NCBI RefSeq assembly: GCF_016921115.1
Contig: NZ_JAFFZS010000006.1
Location: forward strand, 186,001-250,000
Origin: Streptomyces actuosus
Lineage (GTDB): Bacteria > Actinomycetota > Actinomycetes > Streptomycetales > Streptomycetaceae
Direction: 5' to 3'
DNA length: 64,000 bases
This document shows, piece after piece, positions 24,778 to 37,247 of this stretch. Every line of letters starts with the position of its first letter. The first letter of the stretch is position 1. The position numbers and the translations under genes were made by a program. The notes under the pieces are model-generated. The model did no database searches and was not told the origin of the DNA. It saw nothing but the letters and a program-made list of their open reading frames with translations.

Positions 24778-25617
24778 ATGGGATTCGCAGACCAGCGCTT
24801 CAACGTCAACCTGTCGATCCTCTTCACGGAACTCCCGCTCCTGGAGCGCCCCGCCGCCGCGGCGGCGGCCGGCTTCACCGCGGTCGAGCTGTGGTGGCCC
24901 TGGATCGACACCCCGACGCCCGCGCAGTCCGAGCTCGACAACCTGAGGAAGGCGATCGAGGACGCGGGCGTGCGGCTGACGGGCCTGAACTTCTACGCCG
25001 GGCAGCTGCCCGGCCCGGACCGCGGGGCCCTGTCGGTGCCCGGCGAGGAGTCGGAGCGGTTCCGCGCCAACATCGACGTGGCCGCGGACCTCGCCGCCTC
25101 GCTCGGCTGCACGGCGCTCAACGCGCTGTACGGCAACCGCGTCGAGGGCGTCGACCCGGCCGAGCAGGACGCGCTCGCACTGGAGAACCTGGTCCTCGCG
25201 GCCCGGGCCGCCGACCGGATCGGCGCGACCTTGCTGATCGAGGCGCTGAACCGACCTGAGTCCCCGCTGTACCCGCTGGTGAGCGCACCGGCCGCGGTCG
25301 ACGTCGTGGACCGGGTGAACGAGGCGACCGGCCTCGGGAACGCCGCGTTCCTCATGGACCTGTACCACCTGTCCATGAACGGCGAGGACCTGCCGTCCGT
25401 GATCGAGCGGTACGCCGCGAAGACCGGCCACGTCCAGATCGCCGACACCCCCGGCCGTGGCGCCCCCGGCACGGGCTCCCTCCCCCTGGCGGACCTGCTC
25501 GGCCTGCTCGGGAAGGCCGGTTACGACGGCTGGGTCGGCCTGGAGTACAAGCCCGGCGACCGCCCGAGTGCCGAGGCCTTCGACTGGCTGCCCGTCCCGG
25601 CCCGCGCCGCCCGCTGA
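24778..25617 (+). CDS. hyi: hydroxypyruvate isomerase
   Basis: 279 aa, ATG start with AGGGAG upstream. TIM-barrel isomerase of the xylose-isomerase-like superfamily: NVNLSILFTELPLLERP at the N-terminus, GFTAVELWWPW, IGATLLIEALNRPESP (metal-binding Glu), FLMDLYHLSMNGEDL, GHVQIADTPGRGAPGTG, and DGWVGLEYKPGD (second Glu). It interconverts tartronate semialdehyde and hydroxypyruvate. It is the first gene of the hyi-glxR pair under the tandem palindromes, in the glyoxylate branch fed by ureide breakdown. Confidence 0.92.
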   Translation: MGFADQRFNVNLSILFTELPLLERPAAAAAAGFTAVELWWPWIDTPTPAQSELDNLRKAIEDAGVRLTGLNFYAGQLPGPDRGALSVPGEESERFRANIDVAADLAASLGCTALNALYGNRVEGVDPAEQDALALENLVLAARAADRIGATLLIEALNRPESPLYPLVSAPAAVDVVDRVNEATGLGNAAFLMDLYHLSMNGEDLPSVIERYAAKTGHVQIADTPGRGAPGTGSLPLADLLGLLGKAGYDGWVGLEYKPGDRPSAEAFDWLPVPARAAR

Positions 25618-25646
25618 ACACCCCCGCACCGAGAGGCACCCCCATC

Positions 25647-26540
25647 ATGAGCAAGACGCTTCCCAAGATCGCCTGGATCGGCCTCGGCATCATGGGCTCC
25701 CCCATGTCCGAGAACCTCATCAAGGCGGGCTACCAGGTCACCGGCTACACCCTGGAGCAGGAGAAGCTGGAGCGCCTGGCCGCCGCCGGCGGCACCGCGG
25801 CCCCCTCCATCGCCGAGGCGGTGCGCGACGCCGACGTCGTCATCACGATGGTCCCGGCGTCCCCGCAGGTCGAGGCGATCGCTTACGGCCCGGACGGCAT
25901 CCTGGAGAACGCCCGGTCCGGCGCCATGCTGATCGACATGTCGTCGATCACCCCGCAGACCTCGATCGACCTGGCGAAGGCCGCCGAGGGCAAGGGCATC
26001 CGCGTCCTGGACGCCCCCGTCTCCGGCGGCGAGGCGGGCGCCGTGGAGGCCGTGCTGTCCATCATGGTCGGCGGCACGCAGGCCGACTTCGACGAAGCCG
26101 AGCCGATCTTCGAGGCGCTCGGCAGGACCATCGTGCTGTGCGGTCCGCACGGCTCGGGCCAGACGGTGAAGGCGGCCAACCAGCTCATCGTCGCCGTCAA
26201 CATCCAGGCGTGCGCCGAGGCCGTGGTCTTCCTGGAGAAGTCCGGCGTCGACCTGAAGGCGGCGCTGGACGTCCTCAACGGCGGCCTGGCCGGCTCGACC
26301 GTGCTGACACGGAAGAAGGACAACTTCCTCGGCCGCGACTTCAAGCCGGGCTTCCGCATCGACCTGCACCACAAGGACATGGGCATCGTCACCGACGCCG
26401 CCCGCAACGTCGGCGCGGCCCTGCCCGTCGGTGCCGTGGTCGCCCAGTTGGTCGCCTCCCTGCGCGCACAGGGCGACGGCGGCCTGGACCACTCGGCGCT
26501 GCTGCGCGCGGTCGAGCGCCTCTCGGGCGCGCAGCTCTGA
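25647..26540 (+). CDS. glxR: 2-hydroxy-3-oxopropionate (tartronate semialdehyde) reductase
   Basis: 297 aa, ATG start with GAGAGG upstream. Beta-hydroxyacid dehydrogenase family: the Rossmann motif GLGIMGSPMSENLIKAG, the substrate loop DAPVSGGEAGA, and the catalytic lysine motif GSGQTVKAANQLIVAVN. It reduces tartronate semialdehyde to D-glycerate with NAD(P)H. Thirty bases after hyi, in the same operon, giving with gcl the complete route from glyoxylate to glycerate. Confidence 0.93.
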   Translation: MSKTLPKIAWIGLGIMGSPMSENLIKAGYQVTGYTLEQEKLERLAAAGGTAAPSIAEAVRDADVVITMVPASPQVEAIAYGPDGILENARSGAMLIDMSSITPQTSIDLAKAAEGKGIRVLDAPVSGGEAGAVEAVLSIMVGGTQADFDEAEPIFEALGRTIVLCGPHGSGQTVKAANQLIVAVNIQACAEAVVFLEKSGVDLKAALDVLNGGLAGSTVLTRKKDNFLGRDFKPGFRIDLHHKDMGIVTDAARNVGAALPVGAVVAQLVASLRAQGDGGLDHSALLRAVERLSGAQL

Positions 26541-26705
26541 GACCCGGCCGAGGCGGGGCCCCCGGCGCCGAGCCCCCCCGGCCCACCGTCGGGCCCCGGC
26601 TGCGGCTGGGCGTCGGGGCCCCGCCCGGCCCACGACTTCCGGGTCGCGGTGTCGCTGACACCTGTCCTGTCGCGCCCCGTGCGGCACCGCGACCCGGAAT
26701 CCAAT

Positions 26706-26720
26706 TCAACAAACTGTTGA
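26706..26720. promoter_or_regulatory. palindromic operator (TCAACAnnnTGTTGA type) before katA
   Basis: TCAACAAACTGTTGA, a 15-bp perfect palindrome around AAC, lies about 75 bases upstream of the catalase start. It matches the palindrome upstream of the urate operon (23938) in sequence, length and distance to the start codon. This would co-regulate the H2O2-producing urate oxidase with catalase. Confidence 0.62.
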
Positions 26721-26744
26721 CGCTCAGATCGCCCCACTCCTAGG

Positions 26745-26780
26745 CTCCGCAAAGCGGAAACAGGTTTCCGCTGACACCCG
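26745..26780. promoter_or_regulatory. AllR-type operator pair before katA
   Basis: CTCCGCAAAGCGGAA (26745-26759) is a near match to the TTCCGnnnnnCGGAA site. Exactly 21 bp downstream a half-site, TTCCGCT, begins (26766). The spacing equals that at hyi and gcl. It lies between the other palindrome and the catalase start. Confidence 0.6.
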
Positions 26781-26794
26781 CACGGAAGGTCCAC

Positions 26795-28258
26795 ATGTCG
26801 AAGCGCGTGCTCACCACCGAGTCCGGCGCCCCGGTCGCCGACAACCAGAATTCCGCTTCCGCCGGCGTCGGCGGCCCGCTCCTGCTCCAGGACCAGCACC
26901 TCCTGGAGAAGCTCGCGCGCTTCAACCGCGAGCGCATCCCGGAGCGCGTGGTGCACGCCCGGGGCTCCGGCGCGTACGGTCACTTCGAGGTGACCGACGA
27001 CGTCACCGGTCTCACCTGCGCCGACTTCCTGAGCACGGTGGGACGCCGCACCGAGGTGTTCGTGCGCTTCTCCACCGTCGCCGACTCGCTCGGCGGCGCG
27101 GACGCCGTGCGCGACCCGCGCGGCTTCGCGGTGAAGTTCTACACCGAGGAGGGCAACTACGACCTCGTCGGCAACAACACCCCGGTGTTCTTCATCAAGG
27201 ACCCGATCAAGTTCCCGGACTTCATCCACTCGCAGAAGCGCGACCCGTTCACCGGCAAGCAGGAGCCGGACAACGTCTGGGACTTCTGGGCCCACTCCCC
27301 CGAGGCCACGCACCAGGTCACCTGGCTCATGGGCGACCGCGGCATCCCGGCGTCGTACCGCCACATGAACGGCTACGGCTCGCACACCTACCAGTGGACC
27401 AACAGCGAGGGCGAGGCCTTCTTCGTCAAGTACCACTTCAAGACGAACCAGGGCATCCGCTGCCTGTCCACCGAGCAGGCCCAGGAGGCCGCGGGCCAGG
27501 ACGCCAACACCCACCAGACGGACCTGCTGCAGGCCATCGAGCGCGGGGTGCACCCGTCCTGGACGCTGTACGTCCAGGTCATGCCGGCGGCCGAGGCGGC
27601 CGACTACCGCTTCAACCCCTTCGACCTGACCAAGGTGTGGCCGCACAAGGACTACCCGCTGCAGCGCGTGGGGCGCCTGGTGCTCGACCGCAACCCCGAC
27701 AACGTCTTCGCCGAGGTGGAGCAGGCCGCGTTCTCCCCGAACAACTTCGTGCCCGGCATCGGTCCTTCCCCGGACAAGATGCTCCAGGGCCGCCTGTTCG
27801 CCTACGCCGACGCCCACCGCTACCGCCTGGGCGTCAACCACACGCAGCTCGCGGTGAACGCGCCGAAGGCCGTGCCGGGCGGGGCGGCCAACTACGGCCG
27901 GGACGGCCTCATGGCCGGCAACGGCCAGGGCCGCCACGCCAAGAACTACGAGCCGAACTCCTACGACGGCCCGGCCGAGACCGGCCGCCCGCTGTCGGCC
28001 CCGCTGGCGGTGACCGGCTGGTCCGGCACCCACGCGGCGCCGCAGCACACCAAGGACGACGACTTCTTCCAGGCCGGCGAGCTGTTCCGGCTGATGTCGC
28101 AGGAGGAGCGGTCCCGTCTGGTCGCGAACATCGCCGGCGGCCTGTCCCAGGTCTCCCGCGACGACGTGATCGAGAAGAACCTGGCCCACTTCCACGCCGC
28201 CGACCCGGAGTACGGCCGCCGCGTGGAGGAGGCGGTCCGCGCCCTGCGCGAGGACTGA
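26795..28258 (+). CDS. katA: monofunctional heme catalase (clade with small subunits)
   Basis: 487 aa, ATG start. Typical of small-subunit catalases: the distal His in [61 protein letters not shown], and the proximal Tyr in [17 protein letters not shown]. It dismutates H2O2 in the cytoplasm. The upstream region carries both palindrome types found in the island, so expression should follow purine and glyoxylate catabolism, where urate oxidase releases H2O2. The role in detoxifying that peroxide is inferred from position and the shared operators. Confidence 0.95.
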   Translation: MSKRVLTTESGAPVADNQNSASAGVGGPLLLQDQHLLEKLARFNRERIPERVVHARGSGAYGHFEVTDDVTGLTCADFLSTVGRRTEVFVRFSTVADSLGGADAVRDPRGFAVKFYTEEGNYDLVGNNTPVFFIKDPIKFPDFIHSQKRDPFTGKQEPDNVWDFWAHSPEATHQVTWLMGDRGIPASYRHMNGYGSHTYQWTNSEGEAFFVKYHFKTNQGIRCLSTEQAQEAAGQDANTHQTDLLQAIERGVHPSWTLYVQVMPAAEAADYRFNPFDLTKVWPHKDYPLQRVGRLVLDRNPDNVFAEVEQAAFSPNNFVPGIGPSPDKMLQGRLFAYADAHRYRLGVNHTQLAVNAPKAVPGGAANYGRDGLMAGNGQGRHAKNYEPNSYDGPAETGRPLSAPLAVTGWSGTHAAPQHTKDDDFFQAGELFRLMSQEERSRLVANIAGGLSQVSRDDVIEKNLAHFHAADPEYGRRVEEAVRALRED

Positions 28259-29065
28259 GCCCCCGGGCTGCGTCCGGGATCGGCGGGGAGGCCGGGCCCG
28301 GACGCACACGACCCGCTGCCGAGCGATCCGGATGAGGGGTGATCGACGGTACGGCGGGCACGGCGAGGACCGCGGCGGAGTGCGAGCCAGTGCGGTGGTG
28401 AAGGACCGGGAACCCCTTCCCGACGTGAGGGGAGGGCTTCCGGCTCCGTCGCGACCGCCGCGGTCCCAGCCACAGACCCCGCGAGGGGAACAACAGACTC
28501 CGTCCGGCGGCGCGAACGTCCTGTCGCGCCCAGCCTCGCGCCGTCGGACGGCCATCGGGCCCCGGCCCCCTCGGGCCGGAGAGCGCCGGGTACGGACGGT
28601 CCCGTACCCGGCGCTCCGCCTTTGCCGCAGGCGTCTCGCTCGGCGCACGGTCCGGCCCCCCGCACGCGCCCCGCCCGCCGCACACACCCCGGTCCGCCGC
28701 ACGCGGCGGGCCTGCCAGGGAGCCCCCTCTGCGCACACACCGCGCCGCCACACGCCCTGCTCGGCGCAGAAGCCCCCGCACACGCCCTGCTCGGCGCAGG
28801 CGCCCGCCCGCCACGCGCGCCCTGCTTGCGGCACGCTCCCGGCCACACACGCGCCCCCGCCGCACGCACCCCGCTCGGCGCACACGCACCGCCGCCGCCC
28901 GGCGGAGTACCGGGGGGCGGTATCGGCCTGTTCCGCAGCCCTCCGCAGGCCCACTGTCGTATGCCCGGAGGCTCCTGACGGCCCCGCGGTGGTCCGCCGC
29001 GCGCGTGAGGCGGGGCCGGGGCCGTCCGGCGTGCGGATCCACGGCGCACGCCGCAGCCTGAAGGC
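28259..29065. other. non-coding region with hairpin and imperfect tandem repeats
   Basis: About 800 bases without a supported gene. A 15-bp perfect stem with a 6-base loop lies at 28581-28616 (terminator-like). From about 28680 to 28900, GC-rich imperfect repeats contain CGGCGCA-type cores; one 21-base unit is duplicated exactly at 28749-28769 and 28779-28799 (30-base period). Frames through it are Cys/Ala/Gly- or Pro/Arg-rich, an effect of the repeats. Confidence 0.55.
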
Positions 29066-29326
29066 ATGGCACACCCAACGCGGCATCAGCACGTCGTGGT
29101 GCATCCCCCGGCGCTGGACGGCTCGCGGCGCGTCACCGCGGGCGCGGAGACGCTCGGGATCGCCACGCACGTGGACGACGTGAGCGAGATCCTGCGGCTG
29201 GCCGACCTGTACGTGACGGACGTGGCGGCCAGCGACCTCATCGAGTGGCAGGGCGGCGGTCCGGACGACTGGCCCGGCCTGTCGGAACACCACGAGCACG
29301 GCACCGACGCGTCCGGCGGGTCGTAG
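29066..29326 (+). CDS. small conserved hypothetical protein
   Basis: 86 aa, ATG start with GAAGG upstream. The sequence HQHVVVHPPALDGSRRVTAG, then IATHVDDVSEILRLADL and IEWQGGGPDDW, is a recognisable small actinobacterial protein of unknown role, judging by memory of similar streptomycete proteins. It lacks a signal, membrane span or cysteines. Isolated between long non-coding stretches. An alternative is that it is unexpressed, but codon use looks coding. Confidence 0.6.
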   Translation: MAHPTRHQHVVVHPPALDGSRRVTAGAETLGIATHVDDVSEILRLADLYVTDVAASDLIEWQGGGPDDWPGLSEHHEHGTDASGGS

Positions 29327-29727
29327 GAACGCGGTCGGCCGGGAGAGATCGGCACCGGGCTCCGCACCCCGCCCCGGGCAGGGCTCCGGCTCGGGCGCAG
29401 CCCCGAGCCCCCGGTACGCAACCGGACCGGCCGGGGTCCGCGGCCGGTCCCGTACGCCCGCCCCGGCACGTCGGTCACGGCCCGCACCCCGCGCGGCCCG
29501 ACGCGCCGCACGCCGCGCCCGCTCGGACGTCCTCGCGCCTTGCCCGAGCCCTTCCTCCGCAGGCTCGCGGCGGCTTCGAAGCCGACTCTCGCGCACCAGC
29601 CGATCCCCATGCCTCCCGCCGGCTGAACGCCGACCGCCACCTGCCGGGCCGGGCAGAGGCGTGGGCGTGCGGGAGCGCGCCGGTCGCTGGGGAAGCGGGC
29701 ACACGCAAGGAAGCGGGCACGCACAAA

Positions 29728-29757
29728 AGGGGGCGGTCCCGTACGGGACCGCCCCCT
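29728..29757. terminator. gcl terminator
   Basis: A perfect 30-base palindrome (AGGGGGCGGTCCCGT and its complement) 16 bases past the gcl stop. On the minus strand it is followed by TTTT, so it is an intrinsic terminator for gcl. The stretch 29327-29727 to its left holds no gene that I can support. Confidence 0.85.
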
Positions 29758-29772
29758 GGACCGATCGGCGGG

Positions 29773-31560
<1,788 letters not shown>

Positions 31561-31621
31561 CGAGTACTCCTGCTTCGGCTGTCGGATTCGCACTCCCGTC
31601 GCGCCCCGCGGTGAGTTCAGA

Positions 31622-31657
31622 TTCCGTATAGCGGAAAATACTTTCTACGATCTGGAA
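31622..31657. promoter_or_regulatory. tandem AllR-type operators before gcl
   Basis: TTCCGTATAGCGGAA (31622-31636, strong) and TTCTACGATCTGGAA (31643-31657, weak) sit 62-97 bases upstream of the gcl start, 21 bp centre to centre. This is the same pairing as before hyi-glxR. The strong copy shares the half-site TTCCG(C/T)A with the hyi site. Confidence 0.72.
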
Positions 31658-31721
31658 GCAATGTAGGCGGATGGGCGAAGGGGCGTCAAGAGACGGACAA
31701 GCGGGGGGCGGGTGGAGCACC

Positions 31722-32645
31722 ATGGGGGCGCTGACCCGACGCGAGGCCGTCCTGGAGTGGGCCATGACCGAGAGCGTGCCGGTGCGCTGCCCCGCGTGCC
31801 GCCGCGAGCACCTGTACGCGGCGCCCTCCTATCCCTGTGCCTGCGGCGCCCCGGTCGCCGCGCCGCTGGACCCCCGGACGGCGCCGACGGCCGTCACCCA
31901 CCGCGTCTGGGACGAGCAGTGGATCGCGGTGGACTGCCCGGCATGCGGCCGGCGCGCGCACTGGCCGCAGCCGGAGCTGGACTGCCCGTGCGGGACGGTG
32001 CTCAGGATTCCGGTGGCCCGCGCGGGCGCCGAACGGACGGCGCCGACCGGCACGGAGGCGGGGGCCGGGGCGCAGCCGTGGAGCGATGCCGGGCCGGCGG
32101 CGCCGGACGACCCGGCTGCGACAGCGCCGCCACGATCGACGGCGCGCCCGGACGCCGCAGCACCGCACACCGCATCGGGAGCGGAGGCGGAAGCGGCCTC
32201 GGGCGCGAGGGCACGGCCGCCGGTTCCGGCGGCGGGTCCGTCCCACGGCCCTGAGCAGCGGCGCGGCGTGTTCCGGCCGGTGGCGATCCGCACCGCGCGG
32301 GACGCCGTCACGGTCGCCGCGCTGTATCTGCGCTGGCTCGGATACCCGGACGTACGCCGGGCCGACCAGCGGCCCCCGCACGGCATCGGCCTGGCCGCAC
32401 GCGGCATGCTGGCCCAGGTCGACCCGACGGCGTGCCGGGCCTCCGTGCGGGACGTGGAGTGCCTGTGGCTGACGGCGATGACGGAGTCGGCGGGCTGCGT
32501 CTACTTCTCCCTGACCGGATACGCCCCCGACGCCCGCGACCGCGCCGACTCGCTGGGCGTGCCGCTGTTCGTCCTGGGCCCGACGGGAACGCCGCTGCCC
32601 GCGAACGGACCAGCCCGCGACCTGGCCGGCACGGACCCGCACTGA
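31722..32645 (+). CDS. zinc-ribbon protein with an REase-like C-terminal domain, unknown function
   Basis: 307 aa from the ATG at 31722 (GGAG site). Residues about 20-105 hold two zinc-ribbon-like units: CPACRREHLY...CACG and CPACGRRAHW...CPCG. A low-complexity Ala/Pro linker follows. Residues about 195-290 form a globular domain (TARDAVTVAALYLRWLGYPDVR, CLWLTAMTESAGCVYFSLTGYA, DSLGVPLFVLGPTGTPLP) that resembles the Mrr/REase-like fold used by nucleic-acid or protein targeting modules. The catalytic residues are not certain. Isolated gene; the function is unknown and the domain assignment tentative. Confidence 0.7.
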   Translation: MGALTRREAVLEWAMTESVPVRCPACRREHLYAAPSYPCACGAPVAAPLDPRTAPTAVTHRVWDEQWIAVDCPACGRRAHWPQPELDCPCGTVLRIPVARAGAERTAPTGTEAGAGAQPWSDAGPAAPDDPAATAPPRSTARPDAAAPHTASGAEAEAASGARARPPVPAAGPSHGPEQRRGVFRPVAIRTARDAVTVAALYLRWLGYPDVRRADQRPPHGIGLAARGMLAQVDPTACRASVRDVECLWLTAMTESAGCVYFSLTGYAPDARDRADSLGVPLFVLGPTGTPLPANGPARDLAGTDPH

Positions 32646-32748
32646 CCGTCGCCCCCTCGCCCCGCCGCACCCCACCACACCGTCGCGGCCGGTGCCCACC
32701 GTCACCGGCCGCGCGGCGCGCGCGGCCGGTGAGTCCCGTCGAGGCGGC

Positions 32749-34331
<1,583 letters not shown>

Positions 34332-34335
<4 letters not shown>

Positions 34336-36011
34336 CGGAAGTCCTCCTCGCGGTACTCGGCGCCGGATCCGGCGGCCGTGGCCTCACGCAGCTCGATCCG
34401 GCGGATCTTGCCGGAGACGGTCTTGGGCAGCGCGCCGAACTCCAGCCGGCGGATGCGCTTGTAGGGGGCGAGGACCTCACGGCTGTGCTCGAAGAGGACC
34501 TTGGCGGTGTCCGGTCCGGGCTCCCAGCCCTGCGCCAGCACCACGTAGGCCTTCGGCACCGCCAGGCGCAGCTCGTCCGGCGCGGGGACGACGGCGGCCT
34601 CCGCGACCGCCTCGTGCTCCAGCAGGGCGCTCTCCAGCTCGAACGGGCTGATCTTGTAGTCGGAGGCCTTGAAGACGTCGTCGGCGCGACCGACGTAGGT
34701 GATGTAGCCGTCGGCGTCGCGGGAGCCGATGTCACCGGTGCGGTAGTAGCCGCCGGCCATCGCCTCCGCGGTGCGGTCGGCGTCGCCGTGGTAGCCGGTC
34801 ATCAGGCCGACCGGGCGGTCGGACAGGTCGAGGGCGATCTCGCCCTCGACCGCGCCCGTCGCTCCGGTGACCGGGTCGAGCAGTTCGACGCGGTAGCCGG
34901 GGCTGGGCCTGCCCATGGACCCCGTCTTCAGCGGCTGGCCCGGGCTGTTGGCGACCTGCACGGCCGTCTCCGTCTGCCCGAAGCCGTCCCGGATGGTGAC
35001 CCCCCAGGCCCGCCGGACCTGCTCGATGACCTCCGGGTTGAGCGGCTCACCGGCGGCCACCGCCTCCCGCGGCGGCGTGGCGAGCTGGGTGAGGTCGGCC
35101 TGGATGAGCATCCGCCACACGGTCGGCGGTGCGCAGAAGGCGGTCACCCCGGCTCGGTCCATCTCCGCCATCAGCCGGGCGGCGTCGAAGCGGGTGTAGT
35201 TGTGGATGAAGACGGTCGCCTCGGCGTTCCACGGGGCGAAGAGGTTGGACCAGGCGTGCTTGGCCCAGCCGGGCGAGGAGATGTTCAGGTGTACGTCGCC
35301 GGGCTTCAGGCCGATCCAGTACATGGTGGCCAGGTGCCCGATCGGGTAGGAGGTGTGGGTGTGCTCCACCAGCTTGGGCCGGGCGGTGGTGCCCGAGGTG
35401 AAGTAGAGCATCAGCGGGTCGTCGGCGAGGGTCGGCCCGTCCGGGGCGAAGCCGGCCGGCGCGGCGTACGCCTCCTCGTACGGCAGCCAGTCCCCGCTCG
35501 CGCCGCCGACGGCGATACGGGTGTAGGCGCCGGGCACCTCGTCGAACTTGCCGGTGTCGGCCGCCCGCACCACCACGTGCCGCACCCGGCCGCGTTCGAC
35601 GCGGTCGCGCAGGTCGGCCGGGCCCAGCAGCGGCGTGGCGGGGATGACGACGGCGCGCAGCTTCATCGCCGCGAGCGCGACCTCCCACAGTTCGGCCTGG
35701 TTGCCCAGCATCACCAGCACCCGGTCCTCGGCGGCCACCCCGCGCTCGCGCAGCCAGTTCGCCACCCGGTCCGAGCGGTCGGACAGCTCGGCGAAGGACA
35801 GCCGGGCCTCGGTGCCGTCCTCCTCCACGATGTGCAGGGCGGTGCGGTCGTTGCCGTCCGCGACGACGTCGAACCAGTCGAGGGCCCAGTTGAACCGCTC
35901 GGGCCGGGGCCAGGTGAAGCCCTCGTGGGCCGCGGTGTAGTCCTCGCGGTGCCGCAGCAGGAAGTCCCTCGCCCTGCGGAAGTCCTCCGTCGCCGTCACA
36001 GCCCTCGTCAT
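34332..36011 (-). CDS. AMP-binding acyl-CoA synthetase (ACSM/benzoate-CoA-ligase-like)
   Basis: 559 aa. The ATG at 36011 has GGGAGGA four bases upstream. P-loop [60 protein letters not shown] (hinge) and [16 protein letters not shown]. The sequence pattern fits medium-chain or aromatic acyl-CoA synthetases. First gene of the operon, translationally coupled to the FadD-like gene. The pair probably handles imported fatty or aromatic acids, with the LuxR regulator upstream controlling it. Confidence 0.88.
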
Positions 36012-36201
36012 CCGTCCTCCCAGTTCTCGGTCTCGCCGCCGGGCGCTCCGGCCGGTGCCGGGGCCCGGCCGCGCACGGCCCCCGGGGGACCGTCGCGGCC
36101 GGCCTTCCGGCGCCGGTGCGCCCATCGGTGCATTCCGGCGGTTCCGGACCATTGCCGGGCGGCTCTGAGACATCGTGTAATCCGTGATGCAGGTCTCACT
36201 A

Positions 36202-36215
36202 CCCCCGAACGGGGG
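36202..36215. promoter_or_regulatory. inverted repeat in the acyl-CoA synthetase / LuxR divergent promoter
   Basis: CCCCCG-AA-CGGGGG, flanked by two direct copies of GGTCTCAC (36193-36200 and 36219-36226), lies between the divergent synthetase operon and the GAF-LuxR gene. A plausible binding site for the LuxR regulator; unproved. Confidence 0.5.
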
Positions 36216-36254
36216 TGGGGGTCTCACCGGAGCCGCAGCAGAGGGGTCGAGCAG

Positions 36255-37088
36255 GTGACAGCGGACGTACCCGGAGTGATGGAGATCAGCGGTGCGCTGA
36301 CCCGGCTGCGACGGACGACCGGGCTGCCCGTCGCCTTCGGCGGCCTCGTCGACCCCGGTCGGCGGCAGATGCGCATCAGCGAGCTGAGCGGCAACGTCAC
36401 CGCGGCGCTCCGCGCGCTGGCCGTGGCCTCGGGCAGCGGCCTCGGCGGCAGGGCGGTGGCCCTGGCGCGTCCCTGCGCGGTGACCGACTACTCCTCGTCG
36501 CGCAGGATCAGCCACGAGTACGACGCGGCGGTGGCCGAGGAGGGGCTGCGCTCGGTGCTGGCGGTACCGGTGGTGGTGCGGCGGCGGGTACGTGGTGTGC
36601 TCTACGGCGCCCTGCGCACCGCGCAGCCGCTCGGCGACCGCGCACTGGGCGAGGCCGTCGCGGCGGCGCGGGACGTGGAGCAGGCGCTGGTGGCACGGGA
36701 GGAGGCGGGCGCCCTGCTGGCGGCGGCCCGCCCCGACGCCGCCGCGCGGTCCGGTTCGGCCGCGGCCTGGGAGCAGGTCCGGGAGGCGCACGCGGCCCTG
36801 CGCGCCCTGGCCCCGCGCATCGCCGACCCGTACCTGCGCTCGGAACTGCTGGCGGCCTGCGGACTGCTGACACCCGGGACCGGGGCCCCGGCGCAGGCGC
36901 TGGCACCGCGCGAACTGGACGTGCTGTCGTGCGTGGCGGCCGGCGCGACCAACGCGGCGATCGCGGAGCGGCTGCGGCTGCGGCCGGAGACGGTCAAGTC
37001 CTATCTGCGCTCGGCCATGCGCAAGCTGGGTGCGCACACCCGTGGAGAAGCAGTGGCGGAGGCGCGGCGGGCGGGTCTCCTGCCGTAA
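36255..37088 (+). CDS. GAF-like LuxR-family response regulator/activator
   Basis: 277 aa from the GTG at 36255 (GAGGGG site; an ATG at 36279 with GGAG is possible). Residues about 15-150 look like a GAF-type sensor (LPVAFGGLVDPGRRQMRISEL, LRSVLAVPVVVRRRVRGVLYG). The C-terminal LuxR helix-turn-helix is LAPRELDVLSCVAAGATNAAIAERLRLRPETVKSYLRSAMRKLG. It probably senses a small molecule, perhaps an acyl-CoA or free acid, and activates the divergent acyl-CoA synthetase operon. The ligand is inferred from context only. Confidence 0.85.
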   Translation: MTADVPGVMEISGALTRLRRTTGLPVAFGGLVDPGRRQMRISELSGNVTAALRALAVASGSGLGGRAVALARPCAVTDYSSSRRISHEYDAAVAEEGLRSVLAVPVVVRRRVRGVLYGALRTAQPLGDRALGEAVAAARDVEQALVAREEAGALLAAARPDAAARSGSAAAWEQVREAHAALRALAPRIADPYLRSELLAACGLLTPGTGAPAQALAPRELDVLSCVAAGATNAAIAERLRLRPETVKSYLRSAMRKLGAHTRGEAVAEARRAGLLP

Positions 37089-37247
37089 CCTCCGGCCTAC
37101 AGGGCCTTGCAGACCGATGACCATTCAGTGGACAGTGGCTTGAATTTTCCTATGCGTCTCGTTGTTATATCCCTCACCACACCGTCCGCCCGAATTGCAG
37201 GACCCGTTGCCTAGAATTTGGCCCGAACAGGACACTCGGAGGGAGCG

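Noticed and set aside
28749..28799. A CRISPR array
   Set aside because: Only two exact repeats with 9-base spacing and no cas genes nearby.
28380..28980. Long Cys/Ala/Gly-rich or Pro/Arg-rich open frames on both strands
   Set aside because: They follow from imperfect GC-rich repeats, lack ribosome sites and show no domain.
36202..36215. GC-rich palindrome as a terminator
   Set aside because: It lies in a divergent promoter between two gene starts with flanking direct repeats, so a regulatory site fits better than a terminator.
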